This document shows, piece after piece, positions 17,281-28,829 of a stretch of 64,000 bases of DNA. The first letter of the stretch is position 1; each line of letters begins with the position of its first letter. The position numbers and the translations under genes were made by a program. The notes beneath the pieces were generated by a model, which saw only the letters and a list, made by a program, of their open reading frames with translations, was not told where the DNA came from and did not search any database. The DNA lies in contig NZ_KB850113.1 in NCBI RefSeq assembly GCF_000369625.1, forward strand, positions 215,850-279,849, in the 5' to 3' direction. This DNA is from Acinetobacter variabilis. Its GTDB lineage: Bacteria; Pseudomonadota; Gammaproteobacteria; Pseudomonadales; Moraxellaceae.

Positions 17281-18756
17281 TCAACCAATCAATTTTTTCA
17301 TCAATTCATTGACTTGTGCAGGGTTGGCTTTACCTTTCGCAGCTTTCATCACTTGACCAACAAGACCGTTAAAAGCTTTCTCTTTACCAGATTTATACTC
17401 TTCAACCATCTTCTCGTTCGCAGCAAGCACTTCCTTAATGATTGCTTCAATTGCGCCTGTATCAGTTTCCTGTTTCAAGCCTTTTTCCGCAATAATCTCG
17501 TCCGCAGTTTTGCCTTCTTCCCACATAAAGCCAAATACTTGCTTCGCAATCTTACCGTTAATGGTGTTGTCCACAATACGTGCAATCATGCCACCAAGTT
17601 TCTCAGCAGAAACAGGAGAGTCAGTAAGTTCTAAGCCTGCTTTGTTTAGCGCCCCTGAGAATTCACCCATCACCCAGTTTGCAGCAATCTTACCTTGTGC
17701 AGCACCGCCAGCAGCTTTCACCACTTCTTCGTAAAATTCTGACATTTCACGAGTCAGTGTCAGTACGTGAGCATCATACTCAGTCACACCAAAGTCCGCC
17801 ACGAAACGCGCACGACGAGCAGCAGGAAGCTCAGGCATTTGCGCTTTAATCGCTTCGATTTGCGCATCTGGAATCACCACAGGCAACAAGTCTGGATCAG
17901 GGAAGTAGCGGTAATCATTCGCTTCTTCTTTAGAACGCATTGAACGGGTTTCCATCTTCACAGGGTCGAACAGACGAGTTTCTTGGTCGATAGTGCCGTC
18001 CCATTCCAGAATTTCCATTTGACGTTCAATCTCAACATTGATCGCTTGCTCAATGAAACGGAATGAGTTCAAGTTTTTCAATTCACAACGTGTACCGAAC
18101 GGTTGACCCGGACGACGTAAAGACACGTTACAGTCGGCACGGAACGAACCTTCTGCCATGTTACCGTCAGAAATACCTAACCAGCGTACTAACGTATGAA
18201 TCGCCTTGATGTAGGCAACCGCTTCTTCAACCGAACGCATATCTGGCTCAGATACGATTTCAAGTAACGGTGTACCTGCACGGTTTAAGTCGATACCTGA
18301 CATACCTTCGAACTGGTCATGAATCGATTTACCTGCATCTTCCTCAAGGTGCGCACGAGTCACGCCAATGCGTTTTACTGTGCCGTCTTCAAGCTGGATG
18401 TCGATATGACCCAAGCCTACAATCGGGTTATCCATCTGGCTGATCTGGTAGCCTTTTGGAGAATCCGGGTAGAAGTAGTTTTTACGTGCAAATACAGAAG
18501 CCTGATCGATATACGCATCGATCCCCAGACCAAAGCGAATCGCAAGATCAACGACTTCTTTGTTCAGTACTGGCAATACGCCCGGCATCGCAAGGTCTAC
18601 AAGGCTCGCCTGAGTGTTTGGATCATTACCAAATTCAGTTGATGAACCAGAGAAGATTTTAGATTTAGTCGCAAGCTGAGTGTGAATCTCGATACCAATA
18701 ACGACTTCCCAACCGTCAATCAGGTTAGATTTTGGTTTAGCAGCGTTTTTAGCCAT
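17281..18756 (-). CDS. gatB: Asp/Glu-tRNA amidotransferase subunit B
   Basis: GatB is the tRNA-binding kinase subunit of GatCAB, which amidates Glu-tRNA(Gln) and Asp-tRNA(Asn). The protein is 491 residues with [13 protein letters not shown] near the N-terminus, [15 protein letters not shown] and EDAGKSIHD in the catalytic cradle, and a C-terminal YqeY-like tail domain ([17 protein letters not shown]). The start overlaps the gatA stop by one nucleotide (TAATG). It is the last gene of gatC-gatA-gatB. Confidence 0.97.
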   Translation of the reverse strand: MAKNAAKPKSNLIDGWEVVIGIEIHTQLATKSKIFSGSSTEFGNDPNTQASLVDLAMPGVLPVLNKEVVDLAIRFGLGIDAYIDQASVFARKNYFYPDSPKGYQISQMDNPIVGLGHIDIQLEDGTVKRIGVTRAHLEEDAGKSIHDQFEGMSGIDLNRAGTPLLEIVSEPDMRSVEEAVAYIKAIHTLVRWLGISDGNMAEGSFRADCNVSLRRPGQPFGTRCELKNLNSFRFIEQAINVEIERQMEILEWDGTIDQETRLFDPVKMETRSMRSKEEANDYRYFPDPDLLPVVIPDAQIEAIKAQMPELPAARRARFVADFGVTEYDAHVLTLTREMSEFYEEVVKAAGGAAQGKIAANWVMGEFSGALNKAGLELTDSPVSAEKLGGMIARIVDNTINGKIAKQVFGFMWEEGKTADEIIAEKGLKQETDTGAIEAIIKEVLAANEKMVEEYKSGKEKAFNGLVGQVMKAAKGKANPAQVNELMKKLIG

Positions 18757-20234
18757 TATGCATTCTCCTCAGCAATTGCAGCGCGTTTGGTGTGCCAGTC
18801 AGTCGCTTGTTGATACTGATGCACGACAGACAAGAGTTGTGATTCTGACCAGTAATTACCAATCAGCTGTAAGCCAACCGGTAAGTTGTCATTGTCAAAA
18901 CCAACAGGCGCGTTAATCGCAGGAAGACCTGCAAGGTTTACCGCGATGGTATAGATGTCACCTAGGTACATTTCAACCGGAGACAGGTTTGCCCCGATAC
19001 GGTATGCAGTAGTCGGTGCAGAAGGCGCAGCGATGACGTCTACAGATTCAAATGCTTTCAAGAAGTCTTGCTGGATTAAACGACGTACTTTCTGTGCTTT
19101 CACATAATAAGCATCGTAATAACCGGCAGACAGGGCATAGGTACCAATCAGGATACGACGCTGAACTTCAGCACCGAAACCTTCTGAACGAGAACGTTTG
19201 TAAAGATCGAGAAGATCTTTTGGCTCTTCACAACGGTAGCCATAACGCACACCGTCATAACGAGACAGGTTCGAAGATGCTTCTGCAGGTGCGATCAGGT
19301 AGTAAGTTGGAACATAAGCTTCAGTCATGTTGAGATCAATCTCAACCAGAGTTGCGCCCATTTCTTCCAGTTTTTTCAGTGATTCTTCAACGCGTGCTTT
19401 CACGTCTGCATCCAGACCTTCAACATTGAAGTACTGTTTTGGAATACCAATGCGCAGACCTTTTACAGAAGTACCGTTCAGGTTAGCAACGTAGTCATCA
19501 ACATCTTTGTCCATTGATGTTGAATCTTTAGCATCGTGACCGGCCATCACATTCATCAGGTAAGCACAGTCTTCAGCCGAACGTGCCATAGGGCCGCCTT
19601 GGTCTAGAGATGATGCATACGCGATCATACCAAAACGTGATACACGGCCATAAGTCGGTTTTAGACCAGTCAGACCACAAAAAGATGCTGGTTGACGGAT
19701 TGAACCACCGGTATCCGTACCGGTTGCAAAAGGTGCTAGATCAGCAGCCACAACCGCAGCAGAACCACCTGAAGAACCGCCTGGAACGTGATCTAATGCC
19801 CAAGGGTTTTTGGTCGCGCCAAAATAAGAAGACTCGGAAGTTGAACCCATGGCAAATTCATCCATGTTCACTTTACCAAGTGTGACTAAGCCCGCAGCTT
19901 TACCTTTCGCTACAACGGTCGCGTCGTAAGGAGAGATAAAATTGTCCAGCATTTTAGAACCGGCAGTGGTTTTAATGCCTTGGGTACAGAAGATATCTTT
20001 ATGCGCAATGGGCACGCCAGTCAGGGCAGTGGCATTGCCGGCTTTGATTGCAGCATCGGCAGCATCAGCTTGAGCCAATGCCTGTTCAGCAGTCACGGTC
20101 ACATAAGCCTTGACCTGTGCATCAATTTTTTCGATGCGTTTTAAATAGTGTTGAGTCAATTCGCGGGATGAAAATTGAGCATTTGCCAAACCTTCAGTCA
20201 GTTCACGAATGGATAAGCGGTGTAAATCTGTCAT
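18756..20234 (-). CDS. gatA: Asp/Glu-tRNA amidotransferase subunit A
   Basis: GatA is the glutaminase subunit of GatCAB and belongs to the amidase-signature family. It has 492 residues. The Ser-cisSer-Lys triad is visible as Lys in [19 protein letters not shown] and [17 protein letters not shown]. It is translated between gatC (52-nt gap) and gatB (1-nt overlap), and the operon runs divergently from mreB. Confidence 0.97.
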   Translation of the reverse strand: MTDLHRLSIRELTEGLANAQFSSRELTQHYLKRIEKIDAQVKAYVTVTAEQALAQADAADAAIKAGNATALTGVPIAHKDIFCTQGIKTTAGSKMLDNFISPYDATVVAKGKAAGLVTLGKVNMDEFAMGSTSESSYFGATKNPWALDHVPGGSSGGSAAVVAADLAPFATGTDTGGSIRQPASFCGLTGLKPTYGRVSRFGMIAYASSLDQGGPMARSAEDCAYLMNVMAGHDAKDSTSMDKDVDDYVANLNGTSVKGLRIGIPKQYFNVEGLDADVKARVEESLKKLEEMGATLVEIDLNMTEAYVPTYYLIAPAEASSNLSRYDGVRYGYRCEEPKDLLDLYKRSRSEGFGAEVQRRILIGTYALSAGYYDAYYVKAQKVRRLIQQDFLKAFESVDVIAAPSAPTTAYRIGANLSPVEMYLGDIYTIAVNLAGLPAINAPVGFDNDNLPVGLQLIGNYWSESQLLSVVHQYQQATDWHTKRAAIAEENA

Positions 20235-20286
20235 GAGAAATAATTCTTTACGTTTAATTTAATAAAAAGAATGAACTGGGTGGTAA

Positions 20287-20601
20287 TTACTCAATCACGC
20301 GTGGGACGAGGTACAAACCGTCCTGTACAGCAGGTGCAACTGCTTGGTATTCCTCACGATGATTGCTTTCCGACACGACATCTTCACGTAAAGGCTGTGG
20401 GTGGTCGAAAGGGCTTTTCAGTGGTTCAACACCGTCAGTATCGATGCCTTTCAGGGTTTCCATCATGCCTAAAATTTTATTTAAACTTTGAGCATATTCA
20501 GCAGATTGCGTATCATTAAGAGATAACCTTGCGAGGTTGGCAATAGCTGAAACTGTTTCTGCATTTAAATCTGCAGAAGACTGTGCATCCGATGTAGACA
20601 T
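20287..20601 (-). CDS. gatC: Asp/Glu-tRNA amidotransferase subunit C
   Basis: This 104-residue protein wraps GatA and GatB together in the amidotransferase complex. Typical GatC features are IANLARLSL early, the LNKILGMMETLKGIDTDGVEP block, and a C-terminal end LVPRVIE. It is the first gene of the operon, with its promoter in the 130-nt gap shared with mreB. Confidence 0.95.
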   Translation of the reverse strand: MSTSDAQSSADLNAETVSAIANLARLSLNDTQSAEYAQSLNKILGMMETLKGIDTDGVEPLKSPFDHPQPLREDVVSESNHREEYQAVAPAVQDGLYLVPRVIE

Positions 20602-20712
20602 AATATTACCTAATCAGTATTAAAAAAATTCAAATTATCATGCGTTATGATAAGCGATTGACTTGTCCAAATCATCACATTTAGTTAAAGTGGCCACCTT
20701 GCGTCCATATAA

Positions 20713-21780
<1,068 letters not shown>

Positions 21781-21796
21781 GACAAGGATTCGGCGG

Positions 21797-22654
21797 GTGC
21801 AAGCACATCTGTTTTCTCGACAACCGCCATCTTTTCGCTCTTTTATCATTGCACTGATAACATGTCTGGTGGTGCTGTTCTTTGACTGGCGCATGCCACA
21901 TGTTGTTCAACCTGCAAGGGATGTCTTGTACGCGGCCTATAATCCCATTTATGCCGTGGCCAGCTATCCAGTACTGTCGCGAGAATGGCTGAATCAACAA
22001 ACCAAATCTGAAGCACAACTGCGTCGTGAAAATACCGCGATGCGGGCTGAGCTATTGCAGGCGCAAGTTCGCCTACAAAAAATTGCAGAGCTTTCTGCAG
22101 AAAATACCCGTTTGCGCGGTCTTTTAGATACCTCTCTGATTCTTGATGGACGTATGGAAATTGCTGAGGTGATTGGTACCGATGCTGATCCGCTACGCCA
22201 TATCATCGTGATCAACCGTGGTTCCAATAACAAGCTGAAAGTCGGTCAGACCGTACTGGATGACATGGGGATTATGGGACAGATTATTGATGTCTATGCG
22301 CATAGTAGCCGGGTTATGCTGCTCTCTGATAAAGAACACTCCTTGTCGGTACGTCTGGAACATACTGGCATGCGTGCCATTGTCTCGGGAACCGGGGATC
22401 TGGGACGCCTGAAAATGGAATATGTACCGACCAGTGCCAACATCGAAGTCGGTGAAAAAGTCTATAGCTCGGGTTTGGGACAGCATTTCCCGGCAGGCTA
22501 TCTGGTCGGCACCGTCTCTAAAGTACAACGTCATAATTCAGGTGAATTTGCCCAGATTGATGTTACTCCAGCCGCGCAACTGGCTGGTGGTCATCATGTA
22601 GTGGTGTTATTTTCCGATTCTTTAGCGATGGAGCAGCCACATGTCGATCGCTAA
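21797..22654 (+). CDS. mreC: Rod-shape-determining protein MreC
   Basis: MreC is a bitopic periplasmic scaffold of the elongasome. The 285-residue protein has one membrane helix (about 16-34), a coiled coil rich in Gln/Glu/Leu (about 60-110), then the two beta-barrel domains including INRGSNNKLKVGQ and VYSSGLGQHFPAGYLVGTV. The start is GTG 16 nt after mreB. The 3' end overlaps mreD by 14 nt. Confidence 0.95.
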   Translation: MQAHLFSRQPPSFRSFIIALITCLVVLFFDWRMPHVVQPARDVLYAAYNPIYAVASYPVLSREWLNQQTKSEAQLRRENTAMRAELLQAQVRLQKIAELSAENTRLRGLLDTSLILDGRMEIAEVIGTDADPLRHIIVINRGSNNKLKVGQTVLDDMGIMGQIIDVYAHSSRVMLLSDKEHSLSVRLEHTGMRAIVSGTGDLGRLKMEYVPTSANIEVGEKVYSSGLGQHFPAGYLVGTVSKVQRHNSGEFAQIDVTPAAQLAGGHHVVVLFSDSLAMEQPHVDR

Positions 22655-23132
22655 ACTGAAACCAAGAACCCATCGGGATCCCTTGTTGCCGATCATGATT
22701 TCGGTAATTTTTGCCTCGGTTCTGGTGGTCTATCCTTTATCTTATTCGCTCTCTGGCTGGCGCCCGCAGTTTATGCTGATGATCATGCTGTTCTGGGTGT
22801 TGTGTCAGCCGACCTGGTGTGGAATCTGGTTTGCATTTGCTACCGGGATATTCATTGATTTACTGCTTGATGCGCCTTTAGGTCTTAATGCACTTAGCTT
22901 TATCATCATTGCTTTTGTGGCACGTTTCCTGACCCGTGAGCGCCGTATTCTGACCTTTGCTAATTTATGGGTCATTACGGCAATTGCGATTCTGGCACAT
23001 TTGATGATTATATTCTTTGCCCAGATTTCGACCGGCGTACAATTCTCATTTGCACGACATTGGATTCCCATGCTGACTAGTGTCATCATATGGCCAGTGC
23101 TTTATTACTTTTTGAGAAAATGGCGCATTTAA
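22641..23132 (+). CDS. mreD: Rod-shape-determining protein MreD
   Basis: MreD is a 163-residue inner-membrane protein with five to six helices and very few charged loops, as is usual for the family. It begins inside mreC, which indicates coupled translation, and its end overlaps the start of maf by 13 nt. Assignment rests on topology, size and position after mreC. Confidence 0.92.
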   Translation: MSIAKLKPRTHRDPLLPIMISVIFASVLVVYPLSYSLSGWRPQFMLMIMLFWVLCQPTWCGIWFAFATGIFIDLLLDAPLGLNALSFIIIAFVARFLTRERRILTFANLWVITAIAILAHLMIIFFAQISTGVQFSFARHWIPMLTSVIIWPVLYYFLRKWRI

Positions 23133-23686
23133 TCCTCGCTTCCAGCTCACCCCGACGCCGTGAACTTTTGCAGCAACTCGGGCTGAACTTTGAGATCTCT
23201 AGCCCAGATGTAGACGAATCTGTACTGGAAAATGAGTCCATTGCAGCCTATGTCGAACGTCTGGCGCAAGTCAAAGCGGAAGCGGTGGCCAAGCTGTTTC
23301 CGGATGCCATTATTATTGCTGCGGATACCAGTTTAGGTGTGAATAATGAGATTTTGGGGAAACCTGAATCCAAACAGCATGCCTTTGAAATGTGGAAAAA
23401 AATTTCAGGGAGATGGCATGATGTGTTTACTGGAGTGTGCGTCCGCACAAAAGAAGAAAAATACAGTATAGTAGTTCGTACACAGGTTGAATTTCAGCCA
23501 CTAAATAGCCATGATATGGAAAGTTACTGGGCAACAGGTGAGCCGCTTGGGAAAGCAGGCGCCTATGCAATACAGGGAATTGCAGCGCGTTATATTCCAA
23601 GAATAGAAGGTAGTTATTCGAATGTAGTGGGCTTGCCACTATATGAAACAGTACAGTTATTGCAGACGGTTAAGGCACTAAATTAA
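23120..23686 (+). CDS. maf: Maf-family nucleoside triphosphate pyrophosphatase
   Basis: Maf proteins hydrolyse non-canonical or canonical nucleoside triphosphates to monophosphates. The 188-residue protein opens with the signature LILASSSPRRRELLQQ and has IIAADTSLGVNNEILGKP and the SGRWHDVFTGVCV stretch. The ATG at 23120 is preferred over an upstream frame start at 23090 because the family motif begins right after it. The sub-type (dTTP/UTP versus m7GTP) is not certain. It is co-transcribed with mreBCD. Confidence 0.93.
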   Translation: MAHLILASSSPRRRELLQQLGLNFEISSPDVDESVLENESIAAYVERLAQVKAEAVAKLFPDAIIIAADTSLGVNNEILGKPESKQHAFEMWKKISGRWHDVFTGVCVRTKEEKYSIVVRTQVEFQPLNSHDMESYWATGEPLGKAGAYAIQGIAARYIPRIEGSYSNVVGLPLYETVQLLQTVKALN

Positions 23687-23725
23687 CTGCTGAAAAAGAA
23701 TTCTTATAATGTTTTGAGTGTTGTT

Positions 23726-25180
23726 ATGTCTGACGAGTTGTTGATTAACGTCACACCGATGGAATGTCGGGTGGCGTTGATTGAAAACGGCACGGTGAAT
23801 GAACTGTTTGTCGAGCGTACGGCCAAGCGCGGATTGGTCGGGAATATCTATAAAGGGAAAGTGGTCCGGGTCTTGCCGGGCATGCAGGCCGCTTTTGTTG
23901 ATATTGGCCTGTCCAGAACGGCATTTTTGCATATCAATGACATGGTCTGGCCACGTAACCAGCCAACGCCGAATGTATTCGAGCTGTTGCAGCCGGGTCT
24001 GATTCTCACCGTTCAGGTGATGAAAGACATGCTCGGCACCAAGGGCGCACGTCTATCTACTGATCTTTCTATTCCTTCACGTTATTTGGTCCTGATGCCA
24101 TATGGCAATCATATTGGTGTATCGCAGCGGATTGAATCCGAAGATGAACGCAATCGTTTACGCTCGATCATTGAGCGTATTCAGGCAGAACACAAGCTGC
24201 CAGGTTCCGTGATTGTCCGTACTGCTGCGGATGGCATTGAAGAGGAAGCCATTGCTCAGGATATGGCTTACTTAGCTAAACTATGGGAATACATCCAGCG
24301 CAAACAAAAAGTCATCGCAGTGCCTTCATTAATTTTTGAAGAGCTGCCTTTGCCACAGCGTGTCATTCGTGACTTGGCCAATGAAGAAACCGAAAAGATC
24401 TATATCGATTCACGTGAAATTCACGGCAAGCTGAAAGAGTTTGTGGATGAGTTCGTGCCGAACATGAAAGACCGTTTACTGCATTATCCGGGCGAGCGAC
24501 CAATTTTCGATTTGTACAATGTCGAAGAAGATCTGCAAAAGGCTCTACAAACCCGTGTAGCACTGAAGTCCGGTGGTTATCTGATGATTGACCAGACTGA
24601 AGCCATGACCACAATTGACGTCAATACCGGTTCTTATGTGGGCGGTCGCTCGCTGGAAGATACGGTGTTTAAAACCAATATGGAAGCCACACAGGTCATT
24701 GCACGTCAGCTGCGTCTGCGTAATCTGGGCGGTATTATTATCATCGACTTCATTGACATGCAGGAAGCGCAGCATCGTGAAGAGGTGATGAACCAGTTTG
24801 TGAAAATGCTGGAACGTGATCATGCCAAAACCAAGATCACCCAGGTGTCTGAACTGGGGCTGGTGGAGATGACGCGTAAGCGTACCCGTGAGTCTTTGGA
24901 ACACTTGTTATGCGAGTCCTGTCCGACCTGTCAGGGACGTGGATATGTGAAAACAGCAGAATCAGTGTGTTACGAAATCTTTCGAGAAATCCTGCGCTAT
25001 GCTCGCGCTTATGAATCACAAAGTGGCTTTACTGTCGTTGCCCATCCGGCAGTGATTGATCGGCTGTTGACTGCAGAAGCCCCAGCTGTGGCGGATCTGG
25101 AACACTTTATTAATCGTGTAATTAAATTCCAGGTCGAAAATTTATACACGCAAGAGCAATACGATATCATTCTCAGCTGA
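23726..25180 (+). CDS. rng: Ribonuclease G
   Basis: RNase G is a single-strand endoribonuclease that processes the 5' end of 16S rRNA and degrades some mRNAs. The 484-residue protein has an N-terminal S1 domain (about 36-125), the catalytic region with TTIDVNTGSYVGG and IIIDFIDM providing the Mg-binding aspartates, and the zinc-link cysteines CPTCQGRG. It lacks the long C-terminal scaffold of RNase E. The ATG at 23726 is chosen. The TTG 12 nt earlier is in frame but has no ribosome site. Confidence 0.95.
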   Translation: MSDELLINVTPMECRVALIENGTVNELFVERTAKRGLVGNIYKGKVVRVLPGMQAAFVDIGLSRTAFLHINDMVWPRNQPTPNVFELLQPGLILTVQVMKDMLGTKGARLSTDLSIPSRYLVLMPYGNHIGVSQRIESEDERNRLRSIIERIQAEHKLPGSVIVRTAADGIEEEAIAQDMAYLAKLWEYIQRKQKVIAVPSLIFEELPLPQRVIRDLANEETEKIYIDSREIHGKLKEFVDEFVPNMKDRLLHYPGERPIFDLYNVEEDLQKALQTRVALKSGGYLMIDQTEAMTTIDVNTGSYVGGRSLEDTVFKTNMEATQVIARQLRLRNLGGIIIIDFIDMQEAQHREEVMNQFVKMLERDHAKTKITQVSELGLVEMTRKRTRESLEHLLCESCPTCQGRGYVKTAESVCYEIFREILRYARAYESQSGFTVVAHPAVIDRLLTAEAPAVADLEHFINRVIKFQVENLYTQEQYDIILS

Positions 25181-25312
25181 AATTGTAACAGAATATCGTT
25201 AAACACTTGTTACATCTGAAATTTTACATCTCTACTGATATTTACAATACTAGAAACATCAAATTAGCCAAAGCCTTTCTCCCAGTTCTAGGCTTAGCAA
25301 AAGGAGTCTATG

Positions 25313-25486
25313 ATGAGTATGAGTAAAGTTGTAATCAATAAAAGCTTGAAACACGTATTAGAACCAAAGGCTGTGCATGCAGGATATATTGTGGATGAAC
25401 GCGGGAATGAAGTTCAGATTACAGCTTCTATGATTCGCTCTGTTTGCCATCAGTTATTAAAACAGTGTCGTACTATTAAAAGTTAA
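25313..25486 (+). CDS. Small conserved protein (57 aa)
   Basis: This short gene is below the usual size cut-off. AAGGAG at 25301-25306 lies 6 nt before the ATG at 25313; another ATG at 25310 is too close to it. The product is basic, begins MSMSKVVINKSLKHVL and ends HQLLKQCRTIKS, with an internal GYIVDERGNEVQITASMI segment. It resembles the small PA1571-type proteins of pseudomonads and Acinetobacter, whose function is unknown. That link is from memory of the pattern and is moderate at best. A terminator follows 60 nt downstream. Confidence 0.7.
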   Translation: MSMSKVVINKSLKHVLEPKAVHAGYIVDERGNEVQITASMIRSVCHQLLKQCRTIKS

Positions 25487-25546
25487 TTAAACCAAAATAG
25501 ATTGCAGTTATATGAATTTCATTCAAACTGTAAAAGGAATAAAATC

Positions 25547-25574
25547 AAGGGGCTTAAATTGCCCCTTTGTTTTT
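25547..25574. terminator. Terminator between small gene and wax synthase
   Basis: The stem aaggggc / gcccctt (25547-25553 and 25561-25567) is followed by tgttttt. It can act for the small gene on the plus strand. Confidence 0.8.
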
Positions 25575-25643
25575 CAATAAATAATTGGCAAAAGTGCTCA
25601 CACACTTTTTAGCAGTCCATTGCCAGATTTTATTCGTCCGCGG

Positions 25644-27026
25644 CTAACTGACCGCTTTCAACTTTGGGACGGGTTCACCATCCACAATCCGTTCGAAGCG
25701 CTGAATTTCTTCTTCAAGATGAGTCAACAGATTCTGCATTTTTGGTAGAGCATTACGGCAAGCGGTAAGACCTACTTCAAGCTTGTCCATATAACTGGTC
25801 ATCGTGATATTCAGTGCTTGTCCATCCAGTACAATTGAAGCCGGATATAAGGCTTCTAAACGTGCGCCATTCCAGTATAGGGGTTCCTGAGGACCAGGGA
25901 CATTTGAAATGATCACGTTAAATGCCTGACGTTTTGGCATTAAGCCAGATGCAATATTGAATCCTGCAAGACCATAGACAAAGGCACTATAGTTCAAAAT
26001 TTGATTGGCATTCATGCGCTTAAAGCGCTCTTTAGCACTGAGTACACTGCGACGTACCGTTTTTAAGCGTTCTAAAGGATCATCCTTATGCGTGCCGAGA
26101 TTCGCCAGAATCATGGTAATACGGTTGGAAACATCGGAATCATCGCTACGTACGGAAGCCGGCACCATCGCAATCAATGGTTTTTTCGGCAAAGCATTTT
26201 GTGTGAGTAAATATTCGCGTAAGGCACCTGAACAGATCGCCAGCACAATATCATTAATGGTTACACCTAAAGCTTTGGAAATATGACGCAGACGTGAGAA
26301 CTCAAAAGATTGGGCTGCGAAACGACGTGAGGTACTAACACGCTGATTTAAAATCGAACTTGGCGCCTGAAAGCTGGATACATAATCTGGATTACGCCCC
26401 ATATCTTTCAGTACGGTTTGCGATAATTCATAAGCCACTCGTGGTGTACATTCCAGCTGTCCTTTAATCGCCTGTAGCACATTCTTCATGCGGCTGACTT
26501 TCGGCGCTTTCAGACGTTTTGCTCGTGGGCCTTCTACACACCAAGGTGGCACAATACTTTTCGCATGTGGATCATGAGAAAGTGATTTTTCTACCAGACG
26601 CATGCCTGCAATACCATCTACCATCGCATGGTGAATCTTGAAGTACATGGCAAAACGGTTGCCTTCAATGCCTTCAATAATATGACAGGTCCAAAGCGGT
26701 TTAGCGCGGTCAATCAGTGCACTATGTTCTTGGGAAATATAAGTCAGCAGCTCGCGGATACGCCCAGGTTTCGGTAAGGCAATATGGCGAAAATGATGAT
26801 CTAAATCAAATTCTTCATCTTCATCCCAGAATAAACCGTTTAAATAGTTATTAAATGGAGGAATCGGTGAGGATTTGGAATTACGTATATCAGTCACCAG
26901 ATCCTGGATAAATGAGGCTGGTGCATTGTCAGGAATTTGAAACAAAAATAACCCGCCTACATGCATAGGCTGCTGCCGTTTCTCTAAAGACAAAAAAATA
27001 AAGTCAATCGGATGTAATGGACGCAT
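25644..27026 (-). CDS. atfA: Wax ester synthase / diacylglycerol acyltransferase
   Basis: This bifunctional WS/DGAT makes wax esters from acyl-CoA and fatty alcohols and triacylglycerols from diacylglycerol, for storage lipid bodies at the inner membrane. It has 460 residues. The active-site motif HHAMVDG is at 132-138, and the C-terminal region has NVIISNVPGPQEPLYWNGA. The N-terminus MRPLHPIDFIFLSLEKRQQP is, as I recall it, the same as in A. baylyi AtfA, which strongly supports an Acinetobacter origin. It is a single-gene unit on the minus strand. Confidence 0.95.
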   Translation of the reverse strand: MRPLHPIDFIFLSLEKRQQPMHVGGLFLFQIPDNAPASFIQDLVTDIRNSKSSPIPPFNNYLNGLFWDEDEEFDLDHHFRHIALPKPGRIRELLTYISQEHSALIDRAKPLWTCHIIEGIEGNRFAMYFKIHHAMVDGIAGMRLVEKSLSHDPHAKSIVPPWCVEGPRAKRLKAPKVSRMKNVLQAIKGQLECTPRVAYELSQTVLKDMGRNPDYVSSFQAPSSILNQRVSTSRRFAAQSFEFSRLRHISKALGVTINDIVLAICSGALREYLLTQNALPKKPLIAMVPASVRSDDSDVSNRITMILANLGTHKDDPLERLKTVRRSVLSAKERFKRMNANQILNYSAFVYGLAGFNIASGLMPKRQAFNVIISNVPGPQEPLYWNGARLEALYPASIVLDGQALNITMTSYMDKLEVGLTACRNALPKMQNLLTHLEEEIQRFERIVDGEPVPKLKAVS

Positions 27027-27162
27027 AGCGTAGATTGCCTCACTGCATTTTCTTCAGCTGCTCATGTATAAGCAACCTTGTTAGAATTATTGGTATCACA
27101 TTACAAAGTATAGCGATTTTGTCGCATAAAGGTACTGATTTTTCTGTAGCCGATTGGTTCAC

Positions 27163-27194
27163 AAAAAAACCACCCGACGAACGGATGGTTTTTT
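27163..27194 (-). terminator. Terminator of cysH
   Basis: On the minus strand the stem cggatggtttt complement pairs with aaaaccacccg with one mismatch, and a long T run follows. It sits directly after the cysH stop. Confidence 0.75.
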
Positions 27195-27198
27195 AAGA

Positions 27199-27933
27199 TT
27201 ATTTTTTCAAGTTGCCGGCATGCAAGCCACATTCTTTATGGGTGGCTTCTTCCCACCACCAGCGTCCTTCGCGTTCATGCTGATTTGGCAGCACAGGGCG
27301 GGTGCAAGGTTCACAACCAATCGAGATGAAACCTTTTTCATGCAATGGATTGTATGGAATTTCCATCATACGGATATAATTCCACACATCCGCGCTAGAC
27401 CAGTTAGCAAGGGGATTATATTTAATCAGCTGTTTGCCTGGACCAGAAAAACCTTCATCCGATTGAACCACCGGAATGTCATTACGTGTACCCGGACTTT
27501 GGTCTTTACGCTGACCGGTAACCCAGCCATCTAGAGTTGCCAGTTTTTTGCGTAAAGGTTGCACCTTGCGGATTCCACAACATTCCTGATGGCCGTCACG
27601 GTAGAAACTGAACAAACCTTTTTCAGTCGTCAGTTGTTGAATCGCCTCTGTTTCCGGGAAGCAGATTTCGATATCAATATTATAGTGCTGGCGAACCTTT
27701 TCAATAAATTGATAAGTCTCAGCATGCAGACGCCCTGTATCCAGGCTAAATACCCGGAAAGGTTTACCTAAATGCGATGCCATATCAATCAGTACAACAT
27801 CTTCTGCACCAGAAAATGAAATAGCAATTTCACCTTCCTGGTCGAGAGCAAGCGCTAAAATTTCACTTGGTGATTTATCCGCATATTCAGATGCGAACGC
27901 ATCTACCATAGCAATAGTGGGGATTTTGGTCAT
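27199..27933 (-). CDS. cysH: Adenylyl-sulfate (APS/PAPS) reductase CysH
   Basis: This enzyme reduces activated sulfate to sulfite in assimilatory sulfur metabolism. The 244-residue protein has the P-loop-like [26 protein letters not shown], cysteine pairs in ECCGIRK and GCEPCTRP, and a catalytic cysteine near the C-terminus in KECGLHAGN. The two paired cysteines are the [4Fe-4S] ligands of APS-type reductases, so APS is the more likely substrate than PAPS. It is divergent from thrH. Confidence 0.95.
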   Translation of the reverse strand: MTKIPTIAMVDAFASEYADKSPSEILALALDQEGEIAISFSGAEDVVLIDMASHLGKPFRVFSLDTGRLHAETYQFIEKVRQHYNIDIEICFPETEAIQQLTTEKGLFSFYRDGHQECCGIRKVQPLRKKLATLDGWVTGQRKDQSPGTRNDIPVVQSDEGFSGPGKQLIKYNPLANWSSADVWNYIRMMEIPYNPLHEKGFISIGCEPCTRPVLPNQHEREGRWWWEEATHKECGLHAGNLKK

Positions 27934-28142
27934 ATGAGTCCTGGCAACATAGGCTTGGAAATGACGTGGCCTATATGAATTTATTTCAGATTTATTCTAT
28001 TTTAATAGAAATGCCCAAAGCTACTTATCACTAAAAAATAAATACTTATGAAAAAAACAGATTTAAAAAAGAACAGTGCAAAATCTTTTTCTTCAGCTAT
28101 GATAGGGCAAAATTTTTTCAATACAATTGAGGGGGATGCTTC

Positions 28143-28760
28143 ATGGAAGTCGTATGTCTAGATCTAGAGGGCGTTTTGGTTCCAGAAATCTGGATCAATT
28201 TTGCTAAAAAAACAGGTATTAAAGAGCTCGAAGCAACGACACGTGATATTCCTGATTATGATGTGTTGATGACCCAGCGTTTGAATATTTTAAAACAGCA
28301 TGGTTTGGGCCTAAATGATATCCAAGCCGTGATTGCGGATATGGGACCATTTGAAGGCGCTAAAGAATTTGTAGAATGGGTAAGTACTCATTTTCAGCTG
28401 ATTATTCTGTCTGATACTTTCTATGAATTTGCTCATCCTTTAATGAAGCAATTAGGCTGGCCAACGATTTTCTGTCATAAACTGGAAACGGATGAAGCGG
28501 GCATGATCTCAGCCTATAAACTTCGTCAGCCAGATCAAAAACGTCAGGCTGTTAAAGCACTGCATGGTTTGAACTTCCGTGTGATTGCAGCAGGGGATTC
28601 TTATAACGATACTACGATGCTAGGTGAAGCAGATCATGGTTTCCTATTTGATGCGCCTGAAAATGTGATTGCTGAATTCCCGCAATTCCCGCCAATTCGT
28701 GGTTATGATGCGTTAAAAGAAGCGATTCGTAATGCTTCAGTACGTGACATTCCAGCTTAA
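28143..28760 (+). CDS. thrH: ThrH phosphoserine phosphatase/homoserine kinase-like
   Basis: The 205-residue HAD protein has the same length as Pseudomonas ThrH and close motif agreement (CLDLEGVLVPEIWI, TRDIPDYDVLM, LSDTFYEF, AAGDSYNDTTML). ThrH dephosphorylates phosphoserine and can transfer the phosphate to homoserine, linking serine and threonine synthesis. The first Asp of DLEG is the nucleophile. A ribosome site, GGGGGA, precedes the ATG. A terminator follows. Confidence 0.93.
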   Translation: MEVVCLDLEGVLVPEIWINFAKKTGIKELEATTRDIPDYDVLMTQRLNILKQHGLGLNDIQAVIADMGPFEGAKEFVEWVSTHFQLIILSDTFYEFAHPLMKQLGWPTIFCHKLETDEAGMISAYKLRQPDQKRQAVKALHGLNFRVIAAGDSYNDTTMLGEADHGFLFDAPENVIAEFPQFPPIRGYDALKEAIRNASVRDIPA

Positions 28761-28778
28761 ATAATTTAGGTAAATAAA

Positions 28779-28804
28779 AAAAGGCGCTTTAAGCGCCCTT
28801 TCTT
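28779..28804. terminator. Terminator shared by thrH and FadL-like gene
   Basis: The stem ggcgc / gcgcc extends through flanking A's and T's (aaaaaaggcgc...gcgccctttctt). It lies between convergent thrH and the OmpP1/FadL gene. Confidence 0.75.
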
Positions 28805-28829
28805 GTTGAATACTAATTTTTTAACGCAA

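Noticed and set aside
27154..27534. 126-codon plus-strand frame opposite cysH
   Set aside because: It covers the cysH terminator and coding strand in antisense and has no ribosome site.
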